Source: a bacterium
GTDB lineage: Bacteria > Lindowbacteria > 2-12-FULL-62-27
DNA length: 43,015 nucleotides
Assembly (NCBI GenBank): GCA_016202645.1
Contig: JACQOF010000006.1
Span: 1 to 43,015, forward strand
Direction of reading: 5' to 3'
Part shown: positions 14,757 through 22,606 of the stretch, one piece after another
How the letters are laid out: each line of letters opens with the position of its first letter
How positions within the stretch are numbered: position 1 is the stretch's first letter
Notes under the pieces: generated by a model
What the model was told of the DNA's origin: nothing
Seen by the model: only the letters and a program-made list of their open reading frames with translations
The model's database searches: none
Program-made: the position numbers and the translations under genes

Positions 14757-16444
14757 GCCAGGGTGAGAATTTGTCGATGAGCCGGGCGCGCGGAAAGATT
14801 TCGATCTGGGTCGGTTTTATGGCGATATTGGGCGGGGTTGAGCCTGCCGTGTCCAGTCATCGACCGCTGGTGTTGCCTTCGCCGAGCGTCTGCGACGCCA
14901 CCATCGGAAGTGAAGGCACGGGCGACCATTCTGTCGGCCGCATCGATGGAATAAGTCAGGTGATGCTGGAGGGAACGTGGAAAGCTTACAAACGTATTCG
15001 GAATCCGGCATCCGATAATCCATACTACATATATCCGTCGGCGCCCGACCAATACATCCTTCCGGGAGCGAACAATGTGTTCGGGTGCCCGGTGGTCGGA
15101 ATCGCCCGCGGGGAAACCTTCACCATTGCGAGGCCCTGCGCGGTGTTTGCGGAACGTCCGACGTGGTTTGACCTGACGTTGATCGATCCGGTCGCAACGG
15201 GGGAGGAGGAGCCGTTCGACTGGCTCGGGCAGATCATCCTGTTCGGCAGTTCGTCGCGGATGAGGATCGAAATACAGGTGATGAACGGGGGTACATGGCG
15301 GGACGTGGCGACGTCGGACAAGGTCAAGTTTGTGGAGGCGGATGAGTATGTGAATGGAACCATCAACCCGGAGATCACGGAGGAGTTGTTCGCGCCGTTG
15401 GGATTCGAGTTCGGAACGCCGGGGACGTATCGGATGACGTACATCTGGATGATGATCAACCCCGCGACGTGGACCAGGTTTTCAGGCCCCGATTTGATCG
15501 AGGCGAGCCGCTCGTCGCTTGTCATCGTCGTGAATCCGATGGGAGAGATGACCGTACAGCCGAAGGGGACGGGGGGGACAACCACAAAGTCATATACATT
15601 TACGTCTGATCCGCTGGCCAAGCCGGCGTTGACGCGGCTGGCGTTTTTGGTAGAACGAAAGGGCGGAAGCGGCGGACACGAGGCCGCGCAACATTTGGGT
15701 GGAGCGGTGCCGAAGGGAGCGTGGGAAGTGATGAAGGGGACAAGTGAGGCCGCGCCGGTGACGCACCCGACGGGAAGGATCACATCGGCGCTGGTGGAGG
15801 CCCGCCAGGATTCCATCGTGAAAGAATACGAATCAAGTTCATTCGGCGGCGATGAGCGTGTGTCGATGTATCTGGTGCCGCCGACGTTCCCAACCGTCAC
15901 GACGCAAAAGGACCTGAGGGCGGCGTTGGACGCGCTGGACGCGAAGGACAAATGCATCGCGGATGTGGTCGAGATCGAGGTCAAGGTGCCGGATTTGATT
16001 CGGCTCCGCGATCTTCCGGGAAATGGACTCTTGGATCATTACACGCTTGTCGGCGGCACGGACAAGCACGTGGGACCACCCGGATCAACAAATCCAGATA
16101 ACAATCATTATGGAGAAGAAAACGCGATACAAGACTTGGATAGCGTGGCAGTGACGGTTCATCAGACTTCGTGGAACACATCAAACGAAAGACCAAAAAT
16201 AAATGACATCAGTTTACCTTTCGGTGGTGGATTGGATGTCGGTGGGCATTGGGGACAGGACCTTACTGACCCCGCAGTTGGCCATGCATCACATCGGACC
16301 GGCAAGGATTTTGACCTGAACAACAATTCACTATTCGATAATAACGAAACAAGATTTCGGGCGCTTATGTGTGCGGCGGGTTGGAAATTCATTCCTGTTG
16401 CTGGCGCTGCTGATCGACATTTCAGGTATAAATCATGTCATTGA
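14753..16444 (+). CDS. Secreted protein with C-terminal MepA/LAS-like peptidase domain
   Basis: A 563-residue protein with a signal peptide (hydrophobic about residues 16-34). The middle region of about 400 residues is unrecognised and beta-rich. The C-terminal 120 residues carry GHASHRTGKDFDLN (about 508-521) and DRHFRY near the end. The HxxGxDxD pattern and final His match zinc ligands of M74/M15 LAS murein endopeptidases such as MepA, so cleavage of peptidoglycan cross-links is plausible. From about base 16035 the gene is AT-richer than its first part. GTG 14753 is coupled to the upstream ORF; ATG 14777 is an alternative that gives a tighter signal peptide. The stop region overlaps the next gene by ten bases. 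Confidence 0.75.
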   Translation: MSQGENLSMSRARGKISIWVGFMAILGGVEPAVSSHRPLVLPSPSVCDATIGSEGTGDHSVGRIDGISQVMLEGTWKAYKRIRNPASDNPYYIYPSAPDQYILPGANNVFGCPVVGIARGETFTIARPCAVFAERPTWFDLTLIDPVATGEEEPFDWLGQIILFGSSSRMRIEIQVMNGGTWRDVATSDKVKFVEADEYVNGTINPEITEELFAPLGFEFGTPGTYRMTYIWMMINPATWTRFSGPDLIEASRSSLVIVVNPMGEMTVQPKGTGGTTTKSYTFTSDPLAKPALTRLAFLVERKGGSGGHEAAQHLGGAVPKGAWEVMKGTSEAAPVTHPTGRITSALVEARQDSIVKEYESSSFGGDERVSMYLVPPTFPTVTTQKDLRAALDALDAKDKCIADVVEIEVKVPDLIRLRDLPGNGLLDHYTLVGGTDKHVGPPGSTNPDNNHYGEENAIQDLDSVAVTVHQTSWNTSNERPKINDISLPFGGGLDVGGHWGQDLTDPAVGHASHRTGKDFDLNNNSLFDNNETRFRALMCAAGWKFIPVAGAADRHFRYKSCH

Positions 16445-17583
16445 TTAAAACCGTATCCGTCGTTTGCGTTGTTTGTCTTGCTCTCTCTATTTCCAACGGC
16501 GTAGCACTTTCGTCAATCAGGGATAACTATAACCAATTCGGTTATGATCCATCGAGTTTTGTCCCTCCAAATCAAATTCAATTAAAAGTATCCCCAACGC
16601 TAAGTCACGATGTGCCGAGCGGTGAGTTTATCTATTCATATAAGGTGGAAAGTCTACCACCGAGCAAACAGAAACTGTTTGCCTTTGAAGTGGAGACGGA
16701 AGATCGGCATGGGTTCACGGCAGATAAACTTGGATGGTCGGGTGACGCGTCTATATCAGCGGGATTCAGATTTTTACCGCCAAATTTCGTCGGCTCCGTC
16801 TTATGGTCTGTCGAGAGGATTGAACTTGCCGGAAGAGAGATCACCACAGACGAAGAACGTGTTGAAGCGCCTAAGAACGCCATTGGGCCAGGTGAAAATG
16901 TTTCTTTTTCATTCCGTTCGAAGGGCATTCCTACAGTGCGTAGATTTTGGGCTAGGGGCTGGGTCAGACCTTATTTCGAGAATGAAGTGATTGCCTACGC
17001 CGCCCACGTCACAGGAGACTCAACGATTGACAACATGGATGCAATTCTGGACAACGTTTGGGATTCCATACCATCACCCGAAGGATATCGGGATGCATAC
17101 CAAGGGAAAATTTTGTCTGCGCGTATCCCACCGTCGAATCCTGTGATTCTATGCGACACCTTCATCCTCGACCTGATCGGCCATGTGCGCGAAGCGGCGG
17201 CGTTGGGCTGGATCAAGCACGACCCGCTGAAGGGCGGTGATCACGGGAGCGGCGACAACGTGGAGAAGATATGCCACCGGCCGGGGACGCCGGCGCAGAT
17301 GACGCTGGTGGTTCCCGCCGGGGCCGTCGCAGGGCACCTTGGGCATGGAGACCGGCTGGGATCATGCGCGGGTGAGGAAACCGAGCTTCCTGAAATTGCC
17401 CGTGCCGTGATCGCAGACCTTGCGCAAATCCGCGAGGATTGCCTGGCGGGCCGATTTTTCGACGCCCGCCGGGGCCTTCGGGGGTTGATCGCCCTGACGA
17501 GACGCGAGCGCGGCAAGACCCTGACGGACGAGGCGTACTACCTCATCCGATTCAACGCGGAATTCCTGCTGGAAAAACTCTGA
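16435..17583 (+). CDS. Secreted protein with C-terminal CHxPGT/HLGHGD motif
   Basis: A 382-residue exported protein (signal peptide about 1-25, cleavage near GVALS). Residues 26 to about 238 are AT-rich, unrecognised and probably beta-sandwich-like. The rest is GC-rich and contains KICHRPGTPAQMTLVVP and AGHLGHGDRLGSC, a short Cys/His module found at the C-terminus of various exported bacterial proteins. A helical tail follows, with a LRGLIALTRRERGKTLTDE stretch. The composition break inside the gene (near 17145) suggests domain exchange. It overlaps the MepA-like gene by ten bases, so the two are probably co-translated partners. Function is unknown. Confidence 0.75.
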   Translation: MSLIKTVSVVCVVCLALSISNGVALSSIRDNYNQFGYDPSSFVPPNQIQLKVSPTLSHDVPSGEFIYSYKVESLPPSKQKLFAFEVETEDRHGFTADKLGWSGDASISAGFRFLPPNFVGSVLWSVERIELAGREITTDEERVEAPKNAIGPGENVSFSFRSKGIPTVRRFWARGWVRPYFENEVIAYAAHVTGDSTIDNMDAILDNVWDSIPSPEGYRDAYQGKILSARIPPSNPVILCDTFILDLIGHVREAAALGWIKHDPLKGGDHGSGDNVEKICHRPGTPAQMTLVVPAGAVAGHLGHGDRLGSCAGEETELPEIARAVIADLAQIREDCLAGRFFDARRGLRGLIALTRRERGKTLTDEAYYLIRFNAEFLLEKL

Positions 17584-17590
17584 ATTTCAT

Positions 17591-17641
17591 CCCCTCTCAC
17601 CCATTCGGGGGATAGGACGGCCGAAGGCCGGGTGAGGGGGG
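17591..17641. repeat. Nested hairpin downstream of the secreted pair
   Basis: Outer arms CCCCTCTCACCC (17591-17602) and GGGTGAGGGGGG (17630-17641) enclose GGCC-GAA-GGCC. There is no T-run, so it resembles a REP-type palindrome more than an intrinsic terminator, though it may protect the transcript 3' end. Confidence 0.6.
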
Positions 17642-17644
17642 AGA

Positions 17645-17672
17645 ATTTGTTTTGGCGGCCGGGCGCAATTCC
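17645..17672. repeat. Right copy of the sequence bracketing the secreted gene pair
   Basis: ATTTGTTTTGGCGGCC (17645-17660, identical to 14645-14660) followed directly by GGGCGCAATTCC (17661-17672; 11 of 12 match 14631-14642). It lies just upstream of the next promoter, as the left copy does. Confidence 0.6.
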
Positions 17673-17677
17673 GAAAT

Positions 17678-17706
17678 TTCATTCCGGCGATCTCATGTGA
17701 TACACT
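17678..17706 (+). promoter_or_regulatory. Promoter of the 985-aa TPR gene, predicted leaderless
   Basis: TTCATT (17678-17683, weak), 17-nt spacer, TACACT preceded by TG-A (17701-17706), then seven bases to ATG 17714. Confidence 0.5.
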
Positions 17707-17713
17707 GCCCGCA

Positions 17714-20671
17714 ATGGGCCAGGTGTCCCGCGTTCGAAAATTCGGAATGTTGCCCGTCTTGGCCGGCTGGATTCTCGCGGCCGCCCTCCCGATCCCGGCG
17801 GCGGACCCGCCCGTGGGCGGGGTGTACCGGGAGGCCATGCCTCATTATCACGCCGGACTTGGACTGGAGCGGGCCGGCAATCTGGAGGCGGCGATGCGGG
17901 AGTACCAGGCGGCGCTTGCGATCGGCGGAGACCTCCGCGCCGTTGTTGGGGCGCTCGTCCGGACGGCCAACATCCACATGATCCGGCGGGATTTGGAGGC
18001 CGCCAAAGATTCCCTGGACGAAGCGTTCCGTCGCGACCCTGGAAATTCCGATGCGCTCAGAATGCAGGCCCGCTTCTGGATTCTGCGGGATCAACCGCGC
18101 CGCGCGGTGAAACCTCTGGAAGATTTGGTCCGGCGCGCCCCCGATGCCCTGTCGGGAATGATGGGCCTGGTGGAGGCGGCACAGGTTCGGGCCGATCCCT
18201 CCGTCCTGCGGGATGCGCAGGCCCGTCTGGACGCCGCCCTGGGATCCAGTCTCGAAAACCGCCTGAGGGCGGCGGAGCAGGCCCGTGAGGACGCCGAATT
18301 TTTCGCCGCCGCCGACAAACCCGCCCTCGCGGAATTCCTCGCGTCCCTTTCCCTGCGGATGGACCCCTCTCCCGGAGGCAAGGCATTCCTGGCGATGGCC
18401 TACTATCAGTCCAACCGGCTTGATTCGGCCGCCGCGCTCTTCCAGGAAATTTCAGCCGATCCGGAATTCCAGTCGAGGGCCGCGGAGATGCTCTCCCAGA
18501 TCGACATCCAGAAAAAAGAAACCCAAATCGAGTTCCGCCGGGCGCAAATGAAGGCCCTTCAGGCCGCGGTCCGGGAAGCCGAACGGGCCGGCCGGGTGGA
18601 GGATGCCGTCCGCGCGTGCGAGGAGATAATTTCGTTCGGCCGGGATGTTTTTGCGTACGAGATTCGCGAGGCGGAGTCGAAACTGGTCCTCTTCAAAAAA
18701 GAAATCTCCGAAAAAACGGCCGTTGAATCGCGCCGCAAGGCATTCGACCTCATGAAGACCGGCCGCCACGCCGAGGCGGCGGCGCTCCTCAGGCAGGCCA
18801 AGTCTGTCATCGGCACGGATCTTCTTCTGGACGGAATGCTGGCCGAGGCCCTCCTGCAGGGGTCCTCGAATTTGACGGAATCAGAGCAGGAACCGGCCCT
18901 CCGGGAAATCCTCGGCTTGGCCGCCGCCCTTGCCGCATCCGGCGGTTCCCTGCCGTCGCACGTTCTCGGCGCCGCGCACGCCCGGCTTGGCCTGATCATG
19001 GAATCCCGGAAACGCTGGCCTGAAGCGCTTGAACAGTATACCGCCGCCCGCGCGCGAAACGCGGACATGCCGGATATTTCGAGAAGACTTCTGAAGGCCC
19101 GCATTCGCGCGCGACTCCCGCAGGTCTTTCTCCTGCTGGCCGCCGCCGCCGGTTTCGTCGGACTGACGGCCTGGCAGTGGCCGAGGGTCTACCGGACGAT
19201 CCTTGCCTGGATGCTCTATCAGGTTGCGATCCGTCAGGCCAACCTGGAACGGGAATTCCGCGCCCTCAAAGACCTCGCGACGCTCTTGCCGGGCCGCCTG
19301 GACCTCCGTCTGAAATTGGCGCACCTGGCGTTGAAAAAAGGCGATGAAGAACTCGGCCTGTATTTGCTGGATCAGCTTCGCAGGGAACACGGCCTGGAAA
19401 AGGACGACCTGGTCCGGCTCTACGAACTGTACGAACGAAAGGGTGACCGGTCCAAGCTCTACACGCTCCTGGACGAGCTTCTAAAATTTCCCCTGGATGC
19501 CGGCCTCCGGATCCGCTTTCTCGAAAAAAAATTGGATATCGAAATGGAAAAAGCGTCGACCCGAATGGCCCTCCGGACCGGCCAGGAGATTTTACAGATC
19601 CGGCCGAGCGCGGGGCTGGCCCGGCGGATGGCGGACCTGACACGCGCCGATTCCGATTTCAAAAATTATCTCTCGCTCCTGCGGACCCTCATCCGGCTGG
19701 ATCCTGAATCGGAGAGGCCGGTGGTCCCGGAGCTGGAAAAAATCCTGCCGGCGATCGAGTCGACGGATCCGGAATTGGCGAAGGACACCCTGCGACTCCT
19801 GATCGATTTGCACCTCAGGTCGGGACGGCAGAAACGCGCCGCCGAACTCCTCGAAACCCTCCTCCCCCGCGAGTCGAGCCCCGCCCCGGTCCTGCAGAGC
19901 CTCCTGAAAATATATACCGGTCTCTCCGAGACCGAGTCCGTCTTCCGAATCAGCCGTCTGCTCTTCGAGGCAGACACCGCCAGCCTCGAATTCGGCTTCA
20001 AGTACGCGGCGCTTCTGGAACTTCGCGGCCGGCCCGCCGACGCGCTGGACGTCTATCTAAAAATCCTCCCGCACCAGCCCAACAACGTCGAGCTCGTGAG
20101 GCGCCTGCAGGACATCGGCCAGGCCGCGTTCGTGGCGGGATCGGACAAGGATCTTGATTGCGCGGTCCGGATTTTTCGGGAGATCATCGGGTACACGTTT
20201 CTGGACACGAAGGAAATCCGGCTCATGCTCGCGAGGTGCCTCATGAAAAAAGGCCGGCATGACGAGTCGATCGCGATTCTTCAAGCCATCGAAGGCGGCG
20301 GGTACCCGCGTCTCCGGGCGCAGTCCCTGGCCGCCCAGGCGTTTTTGCTCAAGGGACAACCAACCCTTGCGGTCGATATCCTGACCAAAATCAAATTCAC
20401 CGACCCACAGCTCACGGAAGACCTCCGGAAGGAAATGCGGTACCTTCTGGCCGACGCGCTGGAGGCGACCGGGCAGACCGGGCCTGCCGCCGAAATTTTC
20501 GACCAACTCATCCTGGAGGACATCACCTATCGGGATGTGCAAGCCCGTCACGCGCGGCTCGCGCGCGTCTCCCGGGCCGGGCAGGCGCAGGCCTGTCCAA
20601 CCTGCGGCAAACCCAATCCCGCCGCATCCCGCTTCTGCGCCTCCTGCGGGTCCGCCATCGCCCCAGCATGA
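17714..20671 (+). CDS. Large membrane-anchored TPR protein with C-terminal zinc ribbon
   Basis: A 985-residue protein. After an N-terminal hydrophobic segment (about 12-30, signal peptide or anchor) it has many tetratricopeptide-like helix pairs (for example GLGLERAGNLEAAMREYQAA). A transmembrane helix follows near residues 470-490 (QVFLLLAAAAGFVGLTAW), then a second TPR array (about 510-945). It ends in a four-cysteine zinc ribbon, CPTCGKPNPAASRFCASCG (about 958-976). If both hydrophobic segments span the membrane, the first TPR array is periplasmic and the second array plus ribbon cytoplasmic, an envelope-spanning scaffold. The partner is unknown. ATG 17714 is seven bases after the -10 box. 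Confidence 0.8.
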   Translation: MGQVSRVRKFGMLPVLAGWILAAALPIPAADPPVGGVYREAMPHYHAGLGLERAGNLEAAMREYQAALAIGGDLRAVVGALVRTANIHMIRRDLEAAKDSLDEAFRRDPGNSDALRMQARFWILRDQPRRAVKPLEDLVRRAPDALSGMMGLVEAAQVRADPSVLRDAQARLDAALGSSLENRLRAAEQAREDAEFFAAADKPALAEFLASLSLRMDPSPGGKAFLAMAYYQSNRLDSAAALFQEISADPEFQSRAAEMLSQIDIQKKETQIEFRRAQMKALQAAVREAERAGRVEDAVRACEEIISFGRDVFAYEIREAESKLVLFKKEISEKTAVESRRKAFDLMKTGRHAEAAALLRQAKSVIGTDLLLDGMLAEALLQGSSNLTESEQEPALREILGLAAALAASGGSLPSHVLGAAHARLGLIMESRKRWPEALEQYTAARARNADMPDISRRLLKARIRARLPQVFLLLAAAAGFVGLTAWQWPRVYRTILAWMLYQVAIRQANLEREFRALKDLATLLPGRLDLRLKLAHLALKKGDEELGLYLLDQLRREHGLEKDDLVRLYELYERKGDRSKLYTLLDELLKFPLDAGLRIRFLEKKLDIEMEKASTRMALRTGQEILQIRPSAGLARRMADLTRADSDFKNYLSLLRTLIRLDPESERPVVPELEKILPAIESTDPELAKDTLRLLIDLHLRSGRQKRAAELLETLLPRESSPAPVLQSLLKIYTGLSETESVFRISRLLFEADTASLEFGFKYAALLELRGRPADALDVYLKILPHQPNNVELVRRLQDIGQAAFVAGSDKDLDCAVRIFREIIGYTFLDTKEIRLMLARCLMKKGRHDESIAILQAIEGGGYPRLRAQSLAAQAFLLKGQPTLAVDILTKIKFTDPQLTEDLRKEMRYLLADALEATGQTGPAAEIFDQLILEDITYRDVQARHARLARVSRAGQAQACPTCGKPNPAASRFCASCGSAIAPA

Positions 20672-20678
20672 CCGGGTC

Positions 20679-20720
20679 AGCCGCCCTGCGGCTCCAAGTG
20701 CCGGTGTCTCCGACACCGGC
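20679..20720. terminator. Tandem hairpins after the TPR gene
   Basis: AGCCGC-CCT-GCGGCT (20679-20693) and the perfect 9-bp stem GCCGGTGTC-TCC-GACACCGGC (20700-20720) follow the stop codon at once and precede the lptE promoter. A U-tract is lacking, so termination may need Rho or the structures may only protect the 3' end. Confidence 0.45.
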
Positions 20721-20726
20721 GGCGTG

Positions 20727-20755
20727 TTGACTTCGATCCCTTGCCTGTTTACACT
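20727..20755 (+). promoter_or_regulatory. Promoter of lptE-holA, predicted near-leaderless
   Basis: TTGACT (20727-20732), 17-nt spacer, TACACT (20750-20755), then nine bases to ATG 20765. The gap CGGCCCCAT has no ribosome-binding site. Confidence 0.7.
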
Positions 20756-20764
20756 CGGCCCCAT

Positions 20765-21283
20765 ATGAAAATCCGAATGCGGATCGGGGCCGCCCTCCTG
20801 GCGCTGGCGGCCCTGGCGGCCTGCACGAGTGAATCGATAGAGTTTGGCGTGCCTGACAGTCTGAGAAGAATTCATGTCCGGACGTTCGAGAACAACACCT
20901 ACGAACTCGGAATCGAGGACCTCATCACGCACAAGACCATCGAATCGCTCCTGCGGGACGCGCGCGTGGCGGTCACCAACATCGAGGCGGCCAACGCGGT
21001 CCTCCAGGGCCGCATCGACAAATATGTCCGGCAGCCCATCGCCTTCGACCAGAATAACGTCGCCACGCTCTACCGGATCTACATCACCGTCCAGGCGGCC
21101 CTCGTTAATCCGCAGACGAAGGAGGTCTACTGGATGGAACCCCTCATCGACCATGAAACAACCTACTCGACAGTGTCCCCGCCCATCGAAACCGAAGCGG
21201 CGGCCAAGGAGCGCCTGGCGACGCTCCTGGCAACGGATCTTCTCACGCGCGTGACCGAGGGCTGGATCAATCTCCGAAAATAG
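20765..21283 (+). CDS. lptE: LptE-like LPS-assembly lipoprotein
   Basis: A 172-residue lipoprotein. The signal peptide ends in the lipobox LAAC (Cys at about residue 20). The mature part has the two-strand, two-helix pattern of LptE: RIHVRTFENNTYELGIEDLITHKTIESLL, then VLQGRIDKYVRQPIAFD and a YRIYITVQAALVNPQT strand. LptE plugs the LptD barrel in the outer membrane and helps place LPS in the outer leaflet. The lptE-holA order is conserved in many proteobacteria, and lptD lies two genes away. ATG 20765 is preferred over ATG 20741, which lies between the promoter boxes. The stop is six bases before the holA TTG. Confidence 0.85.
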   Translation: MKIRMRIGAALLALAALAACTSESIEFGVPDSLRRIHVRTFENNTYELGIEDLITHKTIESLLRDARVAVTNIEAANAVLQGRIDKYVRQPIAFDQNNVATLYRIYITVQAALVNPQTKEVYWMEPLIDHETTYSTVSPPIETEAAAKERLATLLATDLLTRVTEGWINLRK

Positions 21284-21289
21284 ACTGAC

Positions 21290-22372
21290 TTGAAATCCAA
21301 ATCCCCGCGCGTATCCCTCAGCCCGGAGGCCGCCCTCAAGCGGTTTGAACCGGCGGCTGGAAGAGAGGAATGGCCGGCCTGGATCTCAGTTCAATGGGAG
21401 GAGCCGTACCTCTTCAAACGCTGGCTCGGCCGCTTGTGGGACGTGATCCGGGCCTCGGATCCGGAATCGGCCGAACGCGTGGTTCTCTATCCGGCGGACT
21501 CGGCAACTTCGGCGGGCCTCCTGGAGGAGATCGGCGGCGCATCGCTCTTTTCGTCCACACGCCTCGTCATCGCGCACCTTCAACGCAATACCCGCCGCTG
21601 TCTGCAGATTCCGCTCCTCGCCGAGCGTCTGGCCGGAATACCGGGCCGCACGGTCGTGGTTCTGGCCGCGGAGGGCGTTGGATGGTTTCGGGAAGACACC
21701 GAAAAATTGATGGCGCCCTCGCCCGGTGGCCGCAGGGCCCCGCTGGAGCTGGTTTTCTGGAAACCTTTCCCCGACCGGATCGACGCGCTGGCGAGGGAAA
21801 TTTTGTCGGTCACGGGTCTCAATGCCGACGCCGAAACCCTGTCCTTCTGGCTCGACCGGCTCGGCTCGAATCTCGAACGGTTGCACATGGAGTCAAAGAG
21901 CGTGAAGGCCCTGATTCGGGGGAGCGAAGTGACGCGGGAAATACTGGAAGACCTGTTCGAATCACCGCACGTGCATGACCGGACCCTCTGGGACGCCCTC
22001 AAACTGCTCTTTCAGCAGGACTCCCGGGCGCAGGCCGAAGTCGAGCGGCTCCTGCGGTCCTCCGACGCGCAGGCCGTCGTTGTTCGACTGTCGCAGGCGC
22101 TCCTCTGCGTTCAAGCCCTGGTTCAAGTCCGGCTCGGAATCGATTCCCGGGGACCGGATGATGTGTTCAAGGCGTTTGACGTTAAATGGAAACGGCGAAA
22201 GGACCTTCTTCTCGAGGCCGCATCGCAACTCTCACGCCCGATCCCTCATCTCGCTTCGCGGCTGCTCGATCTGGATGTCTCGGTGAAACAGGCGAAAACC
22301 CCGGCGGCTCGTCAGGAGACGGTCCTCCGGTGCATGACGGCGCTATGCGGCGAGCCTGAGCCGGCGGCGTAA
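21290..22372 (+). CDS. holA: DNA polymerase III delta subunit
   Basis: A 360-residue HolA-like clamp-loader subunit. It has the poorly conserved N-terminal ATPase-like fold (SLFSSTRLVIAHL; GRTVVVLAAEG), the three-domain length of the family, and the C-terminal helical collar domain (LLRSSDAQAVVVRLSQALLCVQAL; RHLASRLLDLDVSVKQ-like end). Delta opens the beta sliding clamp for loading. TTG 21290 gives the expected N-terminus and follows the lptE stop by six bases without a clear Shine-Dalgarno site, so it depends on coupling. Its last 30 bases overlap the end of rpsT on the other strand. Confidence 0.88.
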   Translation: MKSKSPRVSLSPEAALKRFEPAAGREEWPAWISVQWEEPYLFKRWLGRLWDVIRASDPESAERVVLYPADSATSAGLLEEIGGASLFSSTRLVIAHLQRNTRRCLQIPLLAERLAGIPGRTVVVLAAEGVGWFREDTEKLMAPSPGGRRAPLELVFWKPFPDRIDALAREILSVTGLNADAETLSFWLDRLGSNLERLHMESKSVKALIRGSEVTREILEDLFESPHVHDRTLWDALKLLFQQDSRAQAEVERLLRSSDAQAVVVRLSQALLCVQALVQVRLGIDSRGPDDVFKAFDVKWKRRKDLLLEAASQLSRPIPHLASRLLDLDVSVKQAKTPAARQETVLRCMTALCGEPEPAA

Positions 22373-22606
22373 CCCGGCGATCTTGCGCGCGGCGGCATTC
22401 TTGTGAATGACATGACGCTTCGCCGCCTTGTCTATTGCGCTTTGCGCCGCCTGAAGAGCCGTTTCAGCCTCCTTCAGATTTTTCGCGCCGATCAACTCAT
22501 GGACCTTGCGGCTCAGCGTATGCACCCGGGTCCGGTAAATTCGATTTTCCTGCGTCCTCCGGACGTCGTGCCGGGCCTTCTTGATGGCAGATCGAATGTT
22601 GGGCAT
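22343..22606 (-). CDS. rpsT: 30S ribosomal protein S20
   Basis: An 87-residue basic helical protein (MPNIRSAIKKARHDVRRTQENR, with HKNAAARKIAGLRRRL at the C-terminus) with the length and sequence of bacterial S20, which binds 16S rRNA in the lower body of the small subunit. AAAGGAGGGTGATCC precedes ATG 22606, an unusually strong ribosome-binding site. It is transcribed toward holA and overlaps its end by 30 bases. Its promoter lies inside the 5' part of the lptD frame. Confidence 0.97.
   Translation of the reverse strand: MPNIRSAIKKARHDVRRTQENRIYRTRVHTLSRKVHELIGAKNLKEAETALQAAQSAIDKAAKRHVIHKNAAARKIAGLRRRLRLAA

Noticed and set aside
17591-17641. Intrinsic terminator
   Set aside because: The stem is strong but no T-run follows on the plus strand, and the sequence looks like a repeat-type palindrome.
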